Shown here: piece after piece, positions 8,349 to 16,928 of the stretch | Numbering within the stretch: position 1 is the stretch's first letter | Layout: the number at the start of each line of letters is the position of its first letter | Assembly (NCBI GenBank): GCA_017395245.1 | Contig: JAFPVR010000085.1 | Coordinates: forward strand, 1 to 45,766 | Length of the DNA: 45,766 nucleotides | Direction: 5' to 3' | Origin: Bacteroidales bacterium | GTDB lineage: Bacteria > Bacteroidota > Bacteroidia > Bacteroidales > WCHB1-69 | The notes under the pieces: generated by a model | Database searches by the model: none | The model's input: the letters and a program-made list of their open reading frames with translations, nothing else | What the model was told of the DNA's origin: nothing | Position numbers and translations under genes: made by a program

Positions 8349-9518
8349 ATGTTAGGAAATTTCACATACGAAAACCCCACCCGCCTGCATTTCGGCGAGA
8401 ACAGTCTGGAATTCTTGAAAGAGGAACTAGCCCAATACGGCAAGACCGTCATGCTGTCGTATGGCGGAGGATCCATCAAGCGCACAGGACTTTACGACCA
8501 GGTCGTGGCCATCTTGAAAGAGGTCGGCAAGACCGTCGTGGAGGATCCCGGCGTGATGCCGAACCCGACGGTGGAGAAACTCTACGAAGGTTGCAAGCTC
8601 GCCCGCGAGAACAACGTCGATCTCATCCTCGCGGTGGGCGGCGGATCCGTGTGCGACTACGCCAAGGGCGTGGCCGCCTCCGCATGGCTCGACGGCGACC
8701 CGTGGCAGACCTATTACGTGGAAGGTAAGGATCCTGCCACCGACTTGCGCATCCTGCCCGTCGGCTGCGTGCTGACGATGGTGGGCACCGGTTCCGAGAT
8801 GAACGGCGGCTCCGTCATCTCCAACCACACGCAGAACCTCAAGCTCGGCAAGGTCTTCGACAGCCGTCTGATGCCTAAGTTCACAATCTTGAATCCGAAA
8901 TTGACGTTCACGGTGCCGCAGTACCAGATGGTGGCCGGTATCTTCGACATTATGTCGCACCTTTTGGAGCAGTACTGCAGCAACGAGGACGACAACACCA
9001 GCGATTACCTCAACGAGGGACTTATGCGCTCGCTCATCCATAGCTCGCGCATTGCCGTGAAGAATCCGCAGGACTACGAGGCCCGCAGCAATATCATGTG
9101 GACGGCCACGTGGGCGCTCAACACGCTGCTCAAACAGGGCAAACGTCAGGACTGGATGGTGCACATGATCGGCCATGCCATCGGCGTGGTGACCAATGCC
9201 ACCCACGGCATGACGCTCGCATCCGTCTCCATTCCGTACTACAAATACATCATGCACAGCGGTTTACACCAGTTTGTGCGTTTCGCGAAAAATGTCTGGG
9301 ATGTTCGTCCCGAAGGCAAAACCGACGAGCAGGTTGCTTTGGAGGGCCTCGCCGCGATGGAGGCTTGGATGCGCGAGATTGGCGTGACGATGAAGGCCTC
9401 CGAGTTAGGCGTCACCCCCGACAATATCGATACAATCGCCGATGCGACGGTCCTCGGCGGCGGGTTCATGCAATTGACGCGGGAGGACGTTGTGGAGATT
9501 TTGAAACGGGCACTGTAG
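8349..9518 (+). CDS. Iron-containing alcohol dehydrogenase (YqhD/BDH group)
   Basis: This 389-residue type III alcohol dehydrogenase reduces aldehydes to alcohols, or the reverse, with NAD(P)(H). The nucleotide-binding signature is AVGGGSVCDYAKG (near residues 97-109). Metal-ligand regions are visible as GIFDIMSHLLEQYC, with the downstream histidines in MVHMIGHAIG and NATHGMTLA. Length and N-terminus (FTYENPTRLHFGE) match butanol dehydrogenase/YqhD proteins. It is followed by HdrB- and HdrA-like genes, suggesting that alcohol or aldehyde oxidation-reduction is tied to a disulfide or Fe-S electron module. The stop codon TAG is the second to fourth base of a 28-bp palindrome. Confidence 0.94.
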   Translation: MLGNFTYENPTRLHFGENSLEFLKEELAQYGKTVMLSYGGGSIKRTGLYDQVVAILKEVGKTVVEDPGVMPNPTVEKLYEGCKLARENNVDLILAVGGGSVCDYAKGVAASAWLDGDPWQTYYVEGKDPATDLRILPVGCVLTMVGTGSEMNGGSVISNHTQNLKLGKVFDSRLMPKFTILNPKLTFTVPQYQMVAGIFDIMSHLLEQYCSNEDDNTSDYLNEGLMRSLIHSSRIAVKNPQDYEARSNIMWTATWALNTLLKQGKRQDWMVHMIGHAIGVVTNATHGMTLASVSIPYYKYIMHSGLHQFVRFAKNVWDVRPEGKTDEQVALEGLAAMEAWMREIGVTMKASELGVTPDNIDTIADATVLGGGFMQLTREDVVEILKRAL

Positions 9519-9639
9519 AGACGTTGCGCGCAACGTCTCTACGTGACGAAACGATAACCCCGACCGTAGAGACGGGACATGCCACGTCTACAACAGAACG
9601 GACCCCTAACCGTGGAGACGCAATGCATTGCGTCTCTAC
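9515..9639. repeat. Three 28-bp-type palindromes (GTAGAGACG arms)
   Basis: Copies are at 9515-9542 (perfect palindrome), 9566-9591 (26 bp, imperfect) and 9612-9639. The arms are GTAGAGACG and CGTCTCTAC around a 10-base core: TTGCGCGCAA in the first and CAATGCATTG in the third, each self-complementary. The first copy supplies the dehydrogenase stop codon and is identical to the one inside the T9SS gene at 40473-40500. Confidence 0.9.
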
Positions 9640-9650
9640 AATATGCCAAC

Positions 9651-9692
9651 AATTACCAATTACAGATCACAGATCACCGTTCACTGATCACT
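9651..9692 (+). repeat. Heptad tract (GATCACA type)
   Basis: Units are AATTACC, AATTACA, GATCACA, GATCACC, GTTCACT and GATCACT, ending 6 nt before the HdrB-like start. The same family, in the same plus-strand orientation, lies at 24241-24303. Confidence 0.85.
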
Positions 9693-9698
9693 AAAAAT

Positions 9699-10754
9699 AT
9701 GGAAAAACGTTTTTGGAACGAATATCAGAAGGAAATCGCGGATGACCACTTCTTTTACGAAAGGAGTTGCATCCGGCAGACCTTCTTCCCCGGGTCAGAG
9801 GCGACCTTCCTGAACATCATGCGCAATGACCTCGGGAAGGATGTCTATGACTCCTCGCACCAGCACACCTGCTCGGGCATCGGCTACCACTCTGACGTGG
9901 TGCCGTTCGAGACGACCATGACCATCGTGGCGCGGCTCTTCTCGCTGATGGCGGAGCGTGGCTACAAGAACTACGTTCCTTCGTGCGTCACCTCCTTTGG
10001 CGTGATGACCGAACTCATCGAGAAGTGGAACGAACAGCCGGAGATTTTGGAGAAGGCGCGTGAGTACCTGCTCAAGGCCACGGGGCGCACCTTTGAGATT
10101 CCCGAGAACATCGTCCACCCATCGGACTTGATCTTCAAGTTCCGTTTCGAGTTGAAGGAAAAGATGAAATATCAGCTTGTCAACCGCTTCACGGGCAAGC
10201 CGTTGCGCGGGGTGGAGCACATCGGTTGCCACTACGCCAAGATCTTCCCGAAGCACGGCATCGGCAACGCGGAGTTCCCCTACGTGCTGGCCGGCATGAT
10301 TGAGGCTTGGGGCGGTGAGGTGGTCGATTACCCCGAACGCCGTCACTGCTGCGGCTTCGGCTTCCGCCAATACCTCGTGCAGGAGAATCGCGGCTACTCC
10401 ATCGCCAACTCCAAGAAGAAGTTTGAGTCGATGGAGCCCTACGAGCCCGACTTCATCGTGGCCAACTGTCCCGGCTGCGCCATGTTCCTCGACAAGTGGC
10501 AATACACTATCGCCGAGATGGAGCATAAGACCTACGATAAGGAAGGTTACGGCATTCCGGTGCTCACCTACGAGGAGCTCGCCGGTCTGCTGCTCGGTTA
10601 CGACCCGTGGGTGATGGGCATGCAGCTTCATCAGGTGCAGTGCGAACGCCTCCTCGACAAGATCGGCGTCGCCTACAACCCTGACGACAAATACTGCGGC
10701 GCTTCCGGCAAAATCCTCCGCGCCCCGGAAAAACCCGAGGTATTGAAGGTGTAA
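9699..10754 (+). CDS. HdrB-like CCG-domain (heterodisulfide reductase subunit B-related) protein
   Basis: This 351-residue protein resembles HdrB, which holds the noncubane 4Fe-4S clusters that cleave disulfides. The C-terminal CCG domain is complete: GCHYAKIF, then RRHCCGFGF, then NCPGCAMFLD. The N-terminal CCG domain is degraded: SCIRQTFFPG is present, but the usual CCG is replaced by HTCSGIGYH, so only one canonical cluster site remains. I chose the ATG at 9699. An upstream ATG in the same frame would add 40 residues encoded by palindromes and heptads, which are not conserved protein. HdrA-like follows 114 nt downstream; no HdrC or MvhD is seen. The physiological disulfide, or other substrate, is unknown. 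Confidence 0.85.
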   Translation: MEKRFWNEYQKEIADDHFFYERSCIRQTFFPGSEATFLNIMRNDLGKDVYDSSHQHTCSGIGYHSDVVPFETTMTIVARLFSLMAERGYKNYVPSCVTSFGVMTELIEKWNEQPEILEKAREYLLKATGRTFEIPENIVHPSDLIFKFRFELKEKMKYQLVNRFTGKPLRGVEHIGCHYAKIFPKHGIGNAEFPYVLAGMIEAWGGEVVDYPERRHCCGFGFRQYLVQENRGYSIANSKKKFESMEPYEPDFIVANCPGCAMFLDKWQYTIAEMEHKTYDKEGYGIPVLTYEELAGLLLGYDPWVMGMQLHQVQCERLLDKIGVAYNPDDKYCGASGKILRAPEKPEVLKV

Positions 10755-10757
10755 CTT

Positions 10758-10778
10758 TTGGCTGCTGGCTGTTGGCTG
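10758..10778 (+). repeat. Heptad tract (TTGGCTG)
   Basis: TTGGCTG, CTGGCTG, TTGGCTG, starting 4 nt after the HdrB-like stop. It is the only stop-side tract whose word carries no stop codon. Confidence 0.75.
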
Positions 10779-10810
10779 GCGAGAAACGATTATCTTATAA
10801 CGAGAACATA

Positions 10811-10866
10811 AACTTTGACCTTTGACCTTTGACTTGAAACTTGAAACCTGAAACTTGAAACTTTAA
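10811..10866 (+). repeat. Heptad tract (ACCTTTG / ACTTGAA)
   Basis: Eight contiguous 7-bp units: AACTTTG, ACCTTTG twice, ACTTGAA twice, ACCTGAA, ACTTGAA and ACTTTAA. It ends 2 nt before the HdrA-like ATG and so forms its whole immediate leader. Confidence 0.85.
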
Positions 10867-10868
10867 TT

Positions 10869-11861
10869 ATGACGATAGCAATCATAGGCGCCGGCCCCGC
10901 CGGCATAGAGGCCGCCTCCGTGCTGGCCAAGCAACACCATGTCACCCTCTTCGAGAAGGAGGAGAGACCGCTGTGCAATATCCGTGACAAGGCCTTCCTG
11001 TTCCCGGACTTCAGCTCCGCCGACGAGCTGGCCGACAAGCTGGAAGCCAAGCTTACGGACGAGAACATCACTTTCAAGACCGCCACGCCGGTCGTCTCTA
11101 TGCAGCGCACGGGCGAGCGGTGGACGCTGACCACTGCCGACGGCAGCACTGCCACCTTTGATGCGGTGCTGTTAGCTACTGGCTACAAGGTCTTCGATGC
11201 ACACCAAAAGGAGGAACTCGGCTACGGCATCTACAAGGGCGTAATCACCTCCTTGGAGATGGAGAAGATGATCAAGGAGAACCGGATTCGCAATAATATG
11301 AACGAGGTTCCGAAGCAGATTGTCTTCCTGCAGTGCGTGGGCTCTCGCGACGAGAAGTCGGGCAACCACTACTGCTCGAAAGTCTGCTGCGTGACTGCTG
11401 TGAAACAGGCCATCGAAATCAAGAAGCAGCATCCTGAGACGGATGTCTATGTCTTCTACATGGATCTGCGTATGTGGGGGCAGGGCTTCGAGGAGATGTA
11501 CCGCGAGGCGCAGGAGAAGTACGGTGTCAACTTCGTGCGCGGCAGAATCTCGGAAGCCGCTTCCACGTTCGACAACCGTGTGCAGATCAAGGCCGAGGAT
11601 ACCCTCATGGGCAATCCGATGACGATGAATGCCGATCTCTTGGTGCTGATGGTGGGCATGTGCGCCTCCGAAGGCACCGCCACCTTGTCGAAATGCGCCG
11701 GCATTGACGGCCTCTACCGTTTCGCGCAGAGTCGCTCGCCACACACCGAGGACAACCTCACCGCCCAGCCGAACCTCTTCCTCGCCGGTTCTTGCAAACG
11801 TCCGATGTGCATCGAGGATACGATTCAGGACGCGAGAGCCGCCGCGCTGGAGATAATTTAA
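10869..11861 (+). CDS. Short HdrA-like FAD oxidoreductase
   Basis: This 330-residue flavoprotein is related to the FAD core of heterodisulfide reductase subunit A (or QmoA). The FAD motif IIGAGPAGIEA is at residues 4-14 and VLLATGY near 99-105. The HdrA signature is FLQCVGSRD followed by HYCSKVCC (near 153-176), and the closing FAD-contact region is NLFLAGSCKRPMCIEDTIQDA. It is about half the length of classical HdrA and lacks the N-terminal and C-terminal ferredoxin domains, so electrons probably pass to a partner. It likely works with the HdrB-like protein and possibly the dehydrogenase. The stop codon TAA lies in a heptad tract. Confidence 0.88.
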   Translation: MTIAIIGAGPAGIEAASVLAKQHHVTLFEKEERPLCNIRDKAFLFPDFSSADELADKLEAKLTDENITFKTATPVVSMQRTGERWTLTTADGSTATFDAVLLATGYKVFDAHQKEELGYGIYKGVITSLEMEKMIKENRIRNNMNEVPKQIVFLQCVGSRDEKSGNHYCSKVCCVTAVKQAIEIKKQHPETDVYVFYMDLRMWGQGFEEMYREAQEKYGVNFVRGRISEAASTFDNRVQIKAEDTLMGNPMTMNADLLVLMVGMCASEGTATLSKCAGIDGLYRFAQSRSPHTEDNLTAQPNLFLAGSCKRPMCIEDTIQDARAAALEII

Positions 11862-11931
11862 GACTTGAGACTTAGGACTTGAGACTTAGGACGTATCGAT
11901 ATTTCAAAAAGTCTTAGGTCTTACGTCTTAA
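11859..11931. repeat. Inverted heptad arms (TAAGACT ... GTCTTAG)
   Basis: The left arm, 11859-11893, reads TAAGACT, TGAGACT, TAGGACT, TGAGACT, TAGGACG. The right arm, 11911-11931, reads GTCTTAG, GTCTTAC, GTCTTAA, its reverse complement. The left arm begins with the HdrA-like stop codon. The arms could fold into a hairpin and may act as a terminator. Confidence 0.85.
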
Positions 11932-11950
11932 GCCTAAAAATACGATTGAT

Positions 11951-13078
11951 ATGAGAAAAATACTAACAATAACCCTATTTGTTGCCGCAAGCCTCTGCTT
12001 GTCTGCCCAAACCAACTATACCTTTATTACCCACCACAACGTAGTGAAAAACAGCTACAACTTCTGGGTTTCCGTGCCGGATACGTATGACGAGAAGGCC
12101 GGAGACATGCCCGTGGTGCTGTTCCTGCACGGCGCCAGTCTGCGCGGCACCGATCTGAACCGCGTGCGCCGCTACGGTCCGTTAGATGCCATCTCCATGG
12201 GTCGCGACATCAACGCCATTATCATCGCCCCGCAGAACCCCGGCGGCGCGTGGAATTCTTATAAGGTGCTCGATATCCTCAACTGGGTTTGCAGCCAATA
12301 TGCCGTTGATACCAACCGTATCTACCTGATAGGCATGAGCTTGGGCGGTTTCGGAACGATTGAGTTCTTGGCCAACCATGCGGAAAAGATAGCCGCTTCG
12401 ATGGAACTGTGCGGTGGCACCATTCGCAAAGACCTTTGCAAACTGAATACAGTACCGTTGTGGATCATCCACGGTACGGCGGATAGAGCCGTGCCTGTCT
12501 CCCGCGCCACGGAAATTTACGAGTCGATGAAGAAGTGCGGTCCTACCGACCTGTTACGCCTCGACAAATGGCCGGGTGTCAATCATGGCGATTTGGCTCG
12601 TTTGTTCTACCTGAAAGAAACCTACGACTGGCTCTTCGCGCACTCCAAGGCCGACAACCCGCGCCAGGTTAATAAGGAGATCAAGATAGAGAAAGGGGAT
12701 ATGTCCCGCGCCTACAAGGACATCACCCGTGGCTCCAACGTGATTACGGTGAAGAACTACAGCCGCAAGAAAGTGCAGGACACCACCGACATGCGCCGCG
12801 CCGACGATGATGACGACGAGGAAACTGCCACTGATACGGCCAAAACGGATGCAAAACCGGAGGCTCCCGCCAACAACCAGACGGTGCAGAAGCCTGAGCA
12901 GAAGTCGCAGCCTGCCAACAAGCCCGCCACCGGTGCCAAGTACCACACTGTCAAGCAGGGCGACACGTTGTATGCCATCGCCAAGAAATACCACACCACA
13001 GTCGATAAGCTCTGCAAGCTGAACAAGATCAAGGAGACGACGATTTTGCAGATCGGCCGTAAACTGCAGGTGAAATAA
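11951..13078 (+). CDS. Secreted alpha/beta-hydrolase (esterase) with C-terminal LysM domain
   Basis: This 375-residue protein begins with a signal peptide (residues 1-20, ending LCLSAQ). The hydrolase domain has the oxyanion region VVLFLHGAS, nucleophile elbow GMSLGG (near Ser134), acid in IHGTADRAVP and histidine in VNHGD, like PHB-depolymerase or dienelactone-hydrolase-type esterases. A charged linker (RRADDDDDEE, then Pro/Lys/Gln-rich) leads to one LysM motif at the C-terminus (KYHTVKQGDTLYAIAKKY to LQIGRKLQVK), which should bind peptidoglycan. A cell-wall-associated esterase is likely; the substrate (acetylated or feruloylated glycan, or peptide ester) is unknown. Confidence 0.88.
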   Translation: MRKILTITLFVAASLCLSAQTNYTFITHHNVVKNSYNFWVSVPDTYDEKAGDMPVVLFLHGASLRGTDLNRVRRYGPLDAISMGRDINAIIIAPQNPGGAWNSYKVLDILNWVCSQYAVDTNRIYLIGMSLGGFGTIEFLANHAEKIAASMELCGGTIRKDLCKLNTVPLWIIHGTADRAVPVSRATEIYESMKKCGPTDLLRLDKWPGVNHGDLARLFYLKETYDWLFAHSKADNPRQVNKEIKIEKGDMSRAYKDITRGSNVITVKNYSRKKVQDTTDMRRADDDDDEETATDTAKTDAKPEAPANNQTVQKPEQKSQPANKPATGAKYHTVKQGDTLYAIAKKYHTTVDKLCKLNKIKETTILQIGRKLQVK

Positions 13079-13091
13079 TGTAGAATAGATT

Positions 13092-13160
13092 CCTTGAGCA
13101 GCCCCGAAGGGGCAAGAGCTCGGTAGCCCAGGGTAAGGCCGCAGGCCGCAGCCCTGGGAT
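13092..13160 (+). repeat. GNA-hairpin element, B type
   Basis: It opens with CCTTGAGCA, then hairpin GCCCC-GAA-GGGGC (13101-13113), then AAGAGCTCGGTAG, then a long hairpin: CCCAGGG (13127-13133) pairs with CCCTGGG (13152-13158) around GGCC-GCA-GGCC. It ends 17 nt before the sigma-54 activator ATG and reads in the direction of transcription. Its first half matches the A-type element. Confidence 0.8.
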
Positions 13161-13177
13161 ATAAAGAAAGAAAACGT

Positions 13178-14401
<1,224 letters not shown>

Positions 14402-14405
14402 TAAT

Positions 14406-14433
14406 GGTTATAGGTTATAGGTTATAGGTTATT
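14406..14433 (+). repeat. Heptad tract (GGTTATA)
   Basis: GGTTATA three times, then GGTTATT, beginning 5 nt after the activator's stop. The start-side counterpart occurs upstream of the glycosyltransferase at 25801-25828. Confidence 0.85.
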
Positions 14434-14472
14434 GAAGCTGATGAATCAGAACACCCCCATATTAAAAAAAGA

Positions 14473-14628
14473 CTTCCTTAAGCTGCCTCGAAGAGGCAAA
14501 ACGCGCGAAGCGCAATTAACCCCACACAAGCGACGAAGGAGCGCAGTGTGGGGCGTGTCACACAAGCGACGAAGGAGCGCAGTGTGGGGCGTGTCACACA
14601 AGGTGCCAGTCGCAGTGTGGGGCGTGAC
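14473..14628 (+). repeat. GNA triple-hairpin element A, copy 1, with 36-bp triplication
   Basis: Hairpin 1 is GCCTC-GAA-GAGGC (14485-14497). Hairpin 2 is GCGC-GAA-GCGC (14503-14513). Hairpin 3 has CCCCACAC (14520-14527) pairing with GTGTGGGG (14546-14553). The third module is repeated three times with a 36-bp period (from about 14524 to 14628), keeping frame with lptE and encoding HKRRRSAVWGVS twice and then a variant. Confidence 0.85.
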
Positions 14629-14629
14629 A

Positions 14630-15109
14630 ATGCTCGCTCTCCTGCTCCTTACCGGTTGCCGCATGTCCGTTTCGTTGACGGGCGGCACCGTCGATGCGCG
14701 GGCGAAGACCGTGGCCATCACCACGTTCCCGAACAACGCCACGCTCATCAACCCGACGTTGAGCCAGAGTTTCACGACGGCACTGAAGGACAAAATCCAA
14801 GGACAGACCCCGCTGACCATTGTGGATCGGGACGGCGACTATACCATCGAGGGTGAGATTACGGGATATACAGTGAATCCGTCGGCTATCCAAGGCAACG
14901 ACACGCCTGCTCAGAATCGCCTCACCATCACGGTGCGGGTGCGATTCTTCAACAAGTTTAACGAGGATCAGAACTTCGACCAGACGTTCTCGCGCTACGC
15001 CGACTATAACAGTTCGATGAACCTCAGCAGTGTGGAGGCCACCCTCGTTTCCGAGATCAACGACGCGCTGACTGACGATATTTTCAACAAGGCGTTTGTG
15101 AACTGGTAG
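14630..15109 (+). CDS. lptE: LptE-like lipopolysaccharide-assembly lipoprotein
   Basis: This protein of about 160 residues should plug the LptD barrel and help insert LPS in the outer membrane. A lipobox LLTGC near the N-terminus gives an acylated cysteine, and the remainder (TVAITTFPNN, LTIVDRDGDYTIEGEI, LTITVRVRFFN) matches the Bacteroidota LptE family. The chosen ATG leaves a very short, uncharged signal peptide. The open frame runs 66 codons further upstream through the repeat element, and translation from there, or from an in-frame GTG, would add basic residues and more hydrophobic core. The true start is therefore uncertain. The TAG stop is part of a 28-bp palindrome. It follows the sigma-54 activator. 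Confidence 0.85.
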   Translation: MLALLLLTGCRMSVSLTGGTVDARAKTVAITTFPNNATLINPTLSQSFTTALKDKIQGQTPLTIVDRDGDYTIEGEITGYTVNPSAIQGNDTPAQNRLTITVRVRFFNKFNEDQNFDQTFSRYADYNSSMNLSSVEATLVSEINDALTDDIFNKAFVNW

Positions 15110-15133
15110 AGACGCACGGCCGTGCGTCTTCAC
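15106..15133. repeat. 28-bp palindrome at the lptE stop
   Basis: Arm GTAGAGACG, core CACGGCCGTG (self-complementary), right arm CGTCTTCAC with two changes. Bases 15107-15109 are the lptE stop codon. Confidence 0.88.
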
Positions 15134-15170
15134 ATTGCCGTCATGCATTATGCTACATCTTGCATCAAAA

Positions 15171-15199
15171 ACGGGCGTGACCGGTAAGGCCACGCCCGT
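15171..15199. terminator. Bidirectional terminator between lptE and the DUF5692 gene
   Basis: ACGGGCGTG (15171-15179) pairs with CACGCCCGT (15191-15199), with an inner CC/GG pairing. It follows an A-run on the left and lies between convergent genes. Confidence 0.7.
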
Positions 15200-15222
15200 A
15201 ATAGTTTGTGATTGCGAATCCG

Positions 15223-16326
15223 TTAGGACAAATCCGCACGCTCCATGGCGTCTTTGTAATACTTTTGGTTGACGAAGACGTCTTCCTTGTACGGGTTGAT
15301 ATGACGCTTCTTGGACTGGGCGATGATGTAACCCAACGCGATGATGTTGGTCACGAGGGCTAATGCACTGATGAAGATCATCATCTTCGGGTTGGCGGCC
15401 ACGACAGACGGATCGACTGTGGTGCCCACAACGCCGTCTACGGCAGCTTGGCCGCCGGCAGCATACAGTTTCTCGATGGTGGCGACACCTTCGGGATAGA
15501 GGACGGGAAGCGTAGCCCAGTTGAACCACTGTTGACCATCCTTGAAAGTCTCTTGGAAGAGCGGGAACACCTGTGCAAACATACACCAGATAGCCAAGGT
15601 GTTGGCGCGGTTCTGGATCCAACCGCCGCGGTTCCACAACAGAGCAGCCACCGTGGGGGCGAGCAGCAAAGCGACACCGCAGTACCAGCTGTGCGTCGGC
15701 AGGCAGTTGTAGGTGTAAGCGAAGTTCCAGATGTCGTAAATCACGATATAGACCCACGTCATGTCGGCCCAGATCATGTCTTTTTTGTCTTTGGAGGGAT
15801 AGACGTTCCACCAAGCGGTCATACAGAAGATGTTGATGATACCGGCCACGCCGTTCATCACATTGTGCCAGCCGCCATACTGCCAAACGCCCTCAGAGGT
15901 GAGCCACCATTTGTTCCAGCCCATTGCGGCGCTCTCGAAGTCGGAAGCGCAGGCAATCAGGATGTTGATGGCCACGATGATGAACGGAAACGGCTTGAAC
16001 CAATGTTTGGCGCCGATACCCCATTTGTACTTGATCATCATAAAGCCGATACACCCGGCGGTAGCGGCATAGAGTTTGGCGTAGTGGAACCAGCCCTGCA
16101 TATAGACGTGCGTCTGGTTCTCCAGCGCCCATTGCGCACCGTTGCGCACGCCTACGGCAATCGCGAGGAAGTAAACCGTCAGGGCGAGGGGGATGACTAG
16201 GAAAGTGAAGATGCCGCCGAACTTAGTGCGACGGGCGAACTCGTTGAACAGGATGAGACCCACGAGGACGACGAGCAGCATCCCCCACTGGGCCAGGGCG
16301 TGAGCCCCATAGACTTGGAAAAACAT
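15223..16326 (-). CDS. DUF5692-like polytopic membrane protein
   Basis: This 367-residue protein has about eight or nine hydrophobic segments (for example LLVVLVGLILF, TFLVIPLALTVYFLAIAV, IIVAINILIAC, VALLLAPTVAALLW, IFISALALVTNIIAL). Conserved aromatic-rich loops include KYKWGIGAKHWFKPFPF and YNCLPTHSWYCGVALL, and the C-terminus is soluble. I recognise the overall sequence as the DUF5692 family of Bacteroidota; its function is not known to me. It is co-directional with the small membrane protein at 16917-17252, with the four-helix-bundle gene apparently inserted between them. Confidence 0.85.
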   Translation of the reverse strand: MFFQVYGAHALAQWGMLLVVLVGLILFNEFARRTKFGGIFTFLVIPLALTVYFLAIAVGVRNGAQWALENQTHVYMQGWFHYAKLYAATAGCIGFMMIKYKWGIGAKHWFKPFPFIIVAINILIACASDFESAAMGWNKWWLTSEGVWQYGGWHNVMNGVAGIINIFCMTAWWNVYPSKDKKDMIWADMTWVYIVIYDIWNFAYTYNCLPTHSWYCGVALLLAPTVAALLWNRGGWIQNRANTLAIWCMFAQVFPLFQETFKDGQQWFNWATLPVLYPEGVATIEKLYAAGGQAAVDGVVGTTVDPSVVAANPKMMIFISALALVTNIIALGYIIAQSKKRHINPYKEDVFVNQKYYKDAMERADLS

Positions 16327-16343
16327 AGTGCTTTTATTTTAAG

Positions 16344-16392
16344 TTGGTGATTTCATGTTGGTGATTTCATGTTAGTTATTTCATGTTGGTTA
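16344..16392. repeat. 14-bp (2 x 7) tandem tract (TTGGTGA + TTTCATG)
   Basis: Alternating heptads: TTGGTGA, TTTCATG, TTGGTGA, TTTCATG, TTAGTTA, TTTCATG, TTGGTTA. The last codons and stop of the four-helix-bundle gene (16353) are inside it. Confidence 0.8.
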
Positions 16393-16790
16393 GCTTCGCT
16401 GTTGTTTTTGTTGTTTTTGTTAATATCATAGTTGCGAAGGCGGGACATGAATGATGCTATTTTTATAGATATGTCCGTACAACATTCGCGTAATGATTTG
16501 GCTGTTTCAATATTTATATATCCTAAATCTTCTGCCACATAAAGCATACTCTTTACTTCTCCACAAGAGCCATATGAAATGTTCAGATAGCTTAATAATT
16601 GCCTATTGTCTTTAGAATTTTTACTTTTATCAAAACCCTCTGCTATGTTATTCATTATTGAAATAACAGCACGTTGAATCTGATTGTTAAAGCCAAAATC
16701 CTTACATGTGGCAAATTGGGCATAAATATCTTTAACAAGCCCCCTTGCCAATTGCCAAACTACCAAATCTTCAAAATCAGATATTTTCAT
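16353..16790 (-). CDS. Four-helix bundle protein (S23/Avd-like)
   Basis: This 145-residue protein is of the four-helix-bundle family known from 23S rRNA intervening sequences and, as Avd, from diversity-generating retroelements. It starts with the family pattern FEDLVVWQLARGL and has the typical NQIQRAVISIMNNIAEGFDKSK and YLNISYGSCGEVKSML stretches. It is visibly AT-rich compared with every neighbour, and it lies between a 20-bp near-perfect inverted repeat (16385-16404 and 16818-16837). Both suggest recent arrival as a small mobile cassette. The last 16 or so residues (from NSEANQHE) are encoded by the inverted repeat and tandem tract. No reverse transcriptase or rRNA is nearby, so its job here is unknown. 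Confidence 0.9.
   Translation of the reverse strand: MKISDFEDLVVWQLARGLVKDIYAQFATCKDFGFNNQIQRAVISIMNNIAEGFDKSKNSKDNRQLLSYLNISYGSCGEVKSMLYVAEDLGYINIETAKSLRECCTDISIKIASFMSRLRNYDINKNNKNNSEANQHEITNMKSPT
16385..16404. repeat. Left arm of inverted repeat flanking the four-helix-bundle gene
   Basis: Its reverse complement (CAACAGCGAAGC then TAACCAAC) matches 16818-16837 at 19 of 20 positions. The core AGC-GAA-GCT is again a stem with a GAA loop. A direct copy of TTAGCTTCGCTGTT occurs at about 17299. Confidence 0.8.
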
Positions 16791-16817
16791 AACACTGACT
16801 AATCAACATTTACATAG

Positions 16818-16837
16818 CAACAGCGAAGCTAATCAAC
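16818..16837. repeat. Right arm of inverted repeat flanking the four-helix-bundle gene
   Basis: CAACAGCGAAGC then TAATCAAC, the inverted partner of 16385-16404. It overlaps the start of the 14-bp tandem array. Confidence 0.8.
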
Positions 16838-16928
16838 ACGCAGTAATCAACACGCAGTAATCAACACGCAGTAATCAACACGCAGTAATCAACACGCAGT
16901 AATCAACACGCAGTAATCAACACGCAGT
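16831..16928. repeat. Seven-copy 14-bp tandem array (AATCAACACGCAGT)
   Basis: Seven exact copies of a 14-bp unit (2 x 7) fill 98 bp without interruption. The last copy overlaps the 3' end of the small membrane protein gene and provides its final residues (TAC) and the TGA stop. Confidence 0.95.

Noticed and set aside
9579-9698. 40-residue N-terminal extension of the HdrB-like protein
   Set aside because: Encoded by palindromes and heptads with no conserved protein content; the ATG at 9699 fits the family start.
14594-15886. 430-residue minus-strand open frame over lptE and the end of the DUF5692 gene
   Set aside because: Shadow of both genes; it reads through the terminator and a repeat.
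16353-16928. Diversity-generating retroelement (Avd protein plus repeats)
   Set aside because: No reverse transcriptase and no template/variable repeat pair are visible; only the four-helix-bundle family resemblance remains.
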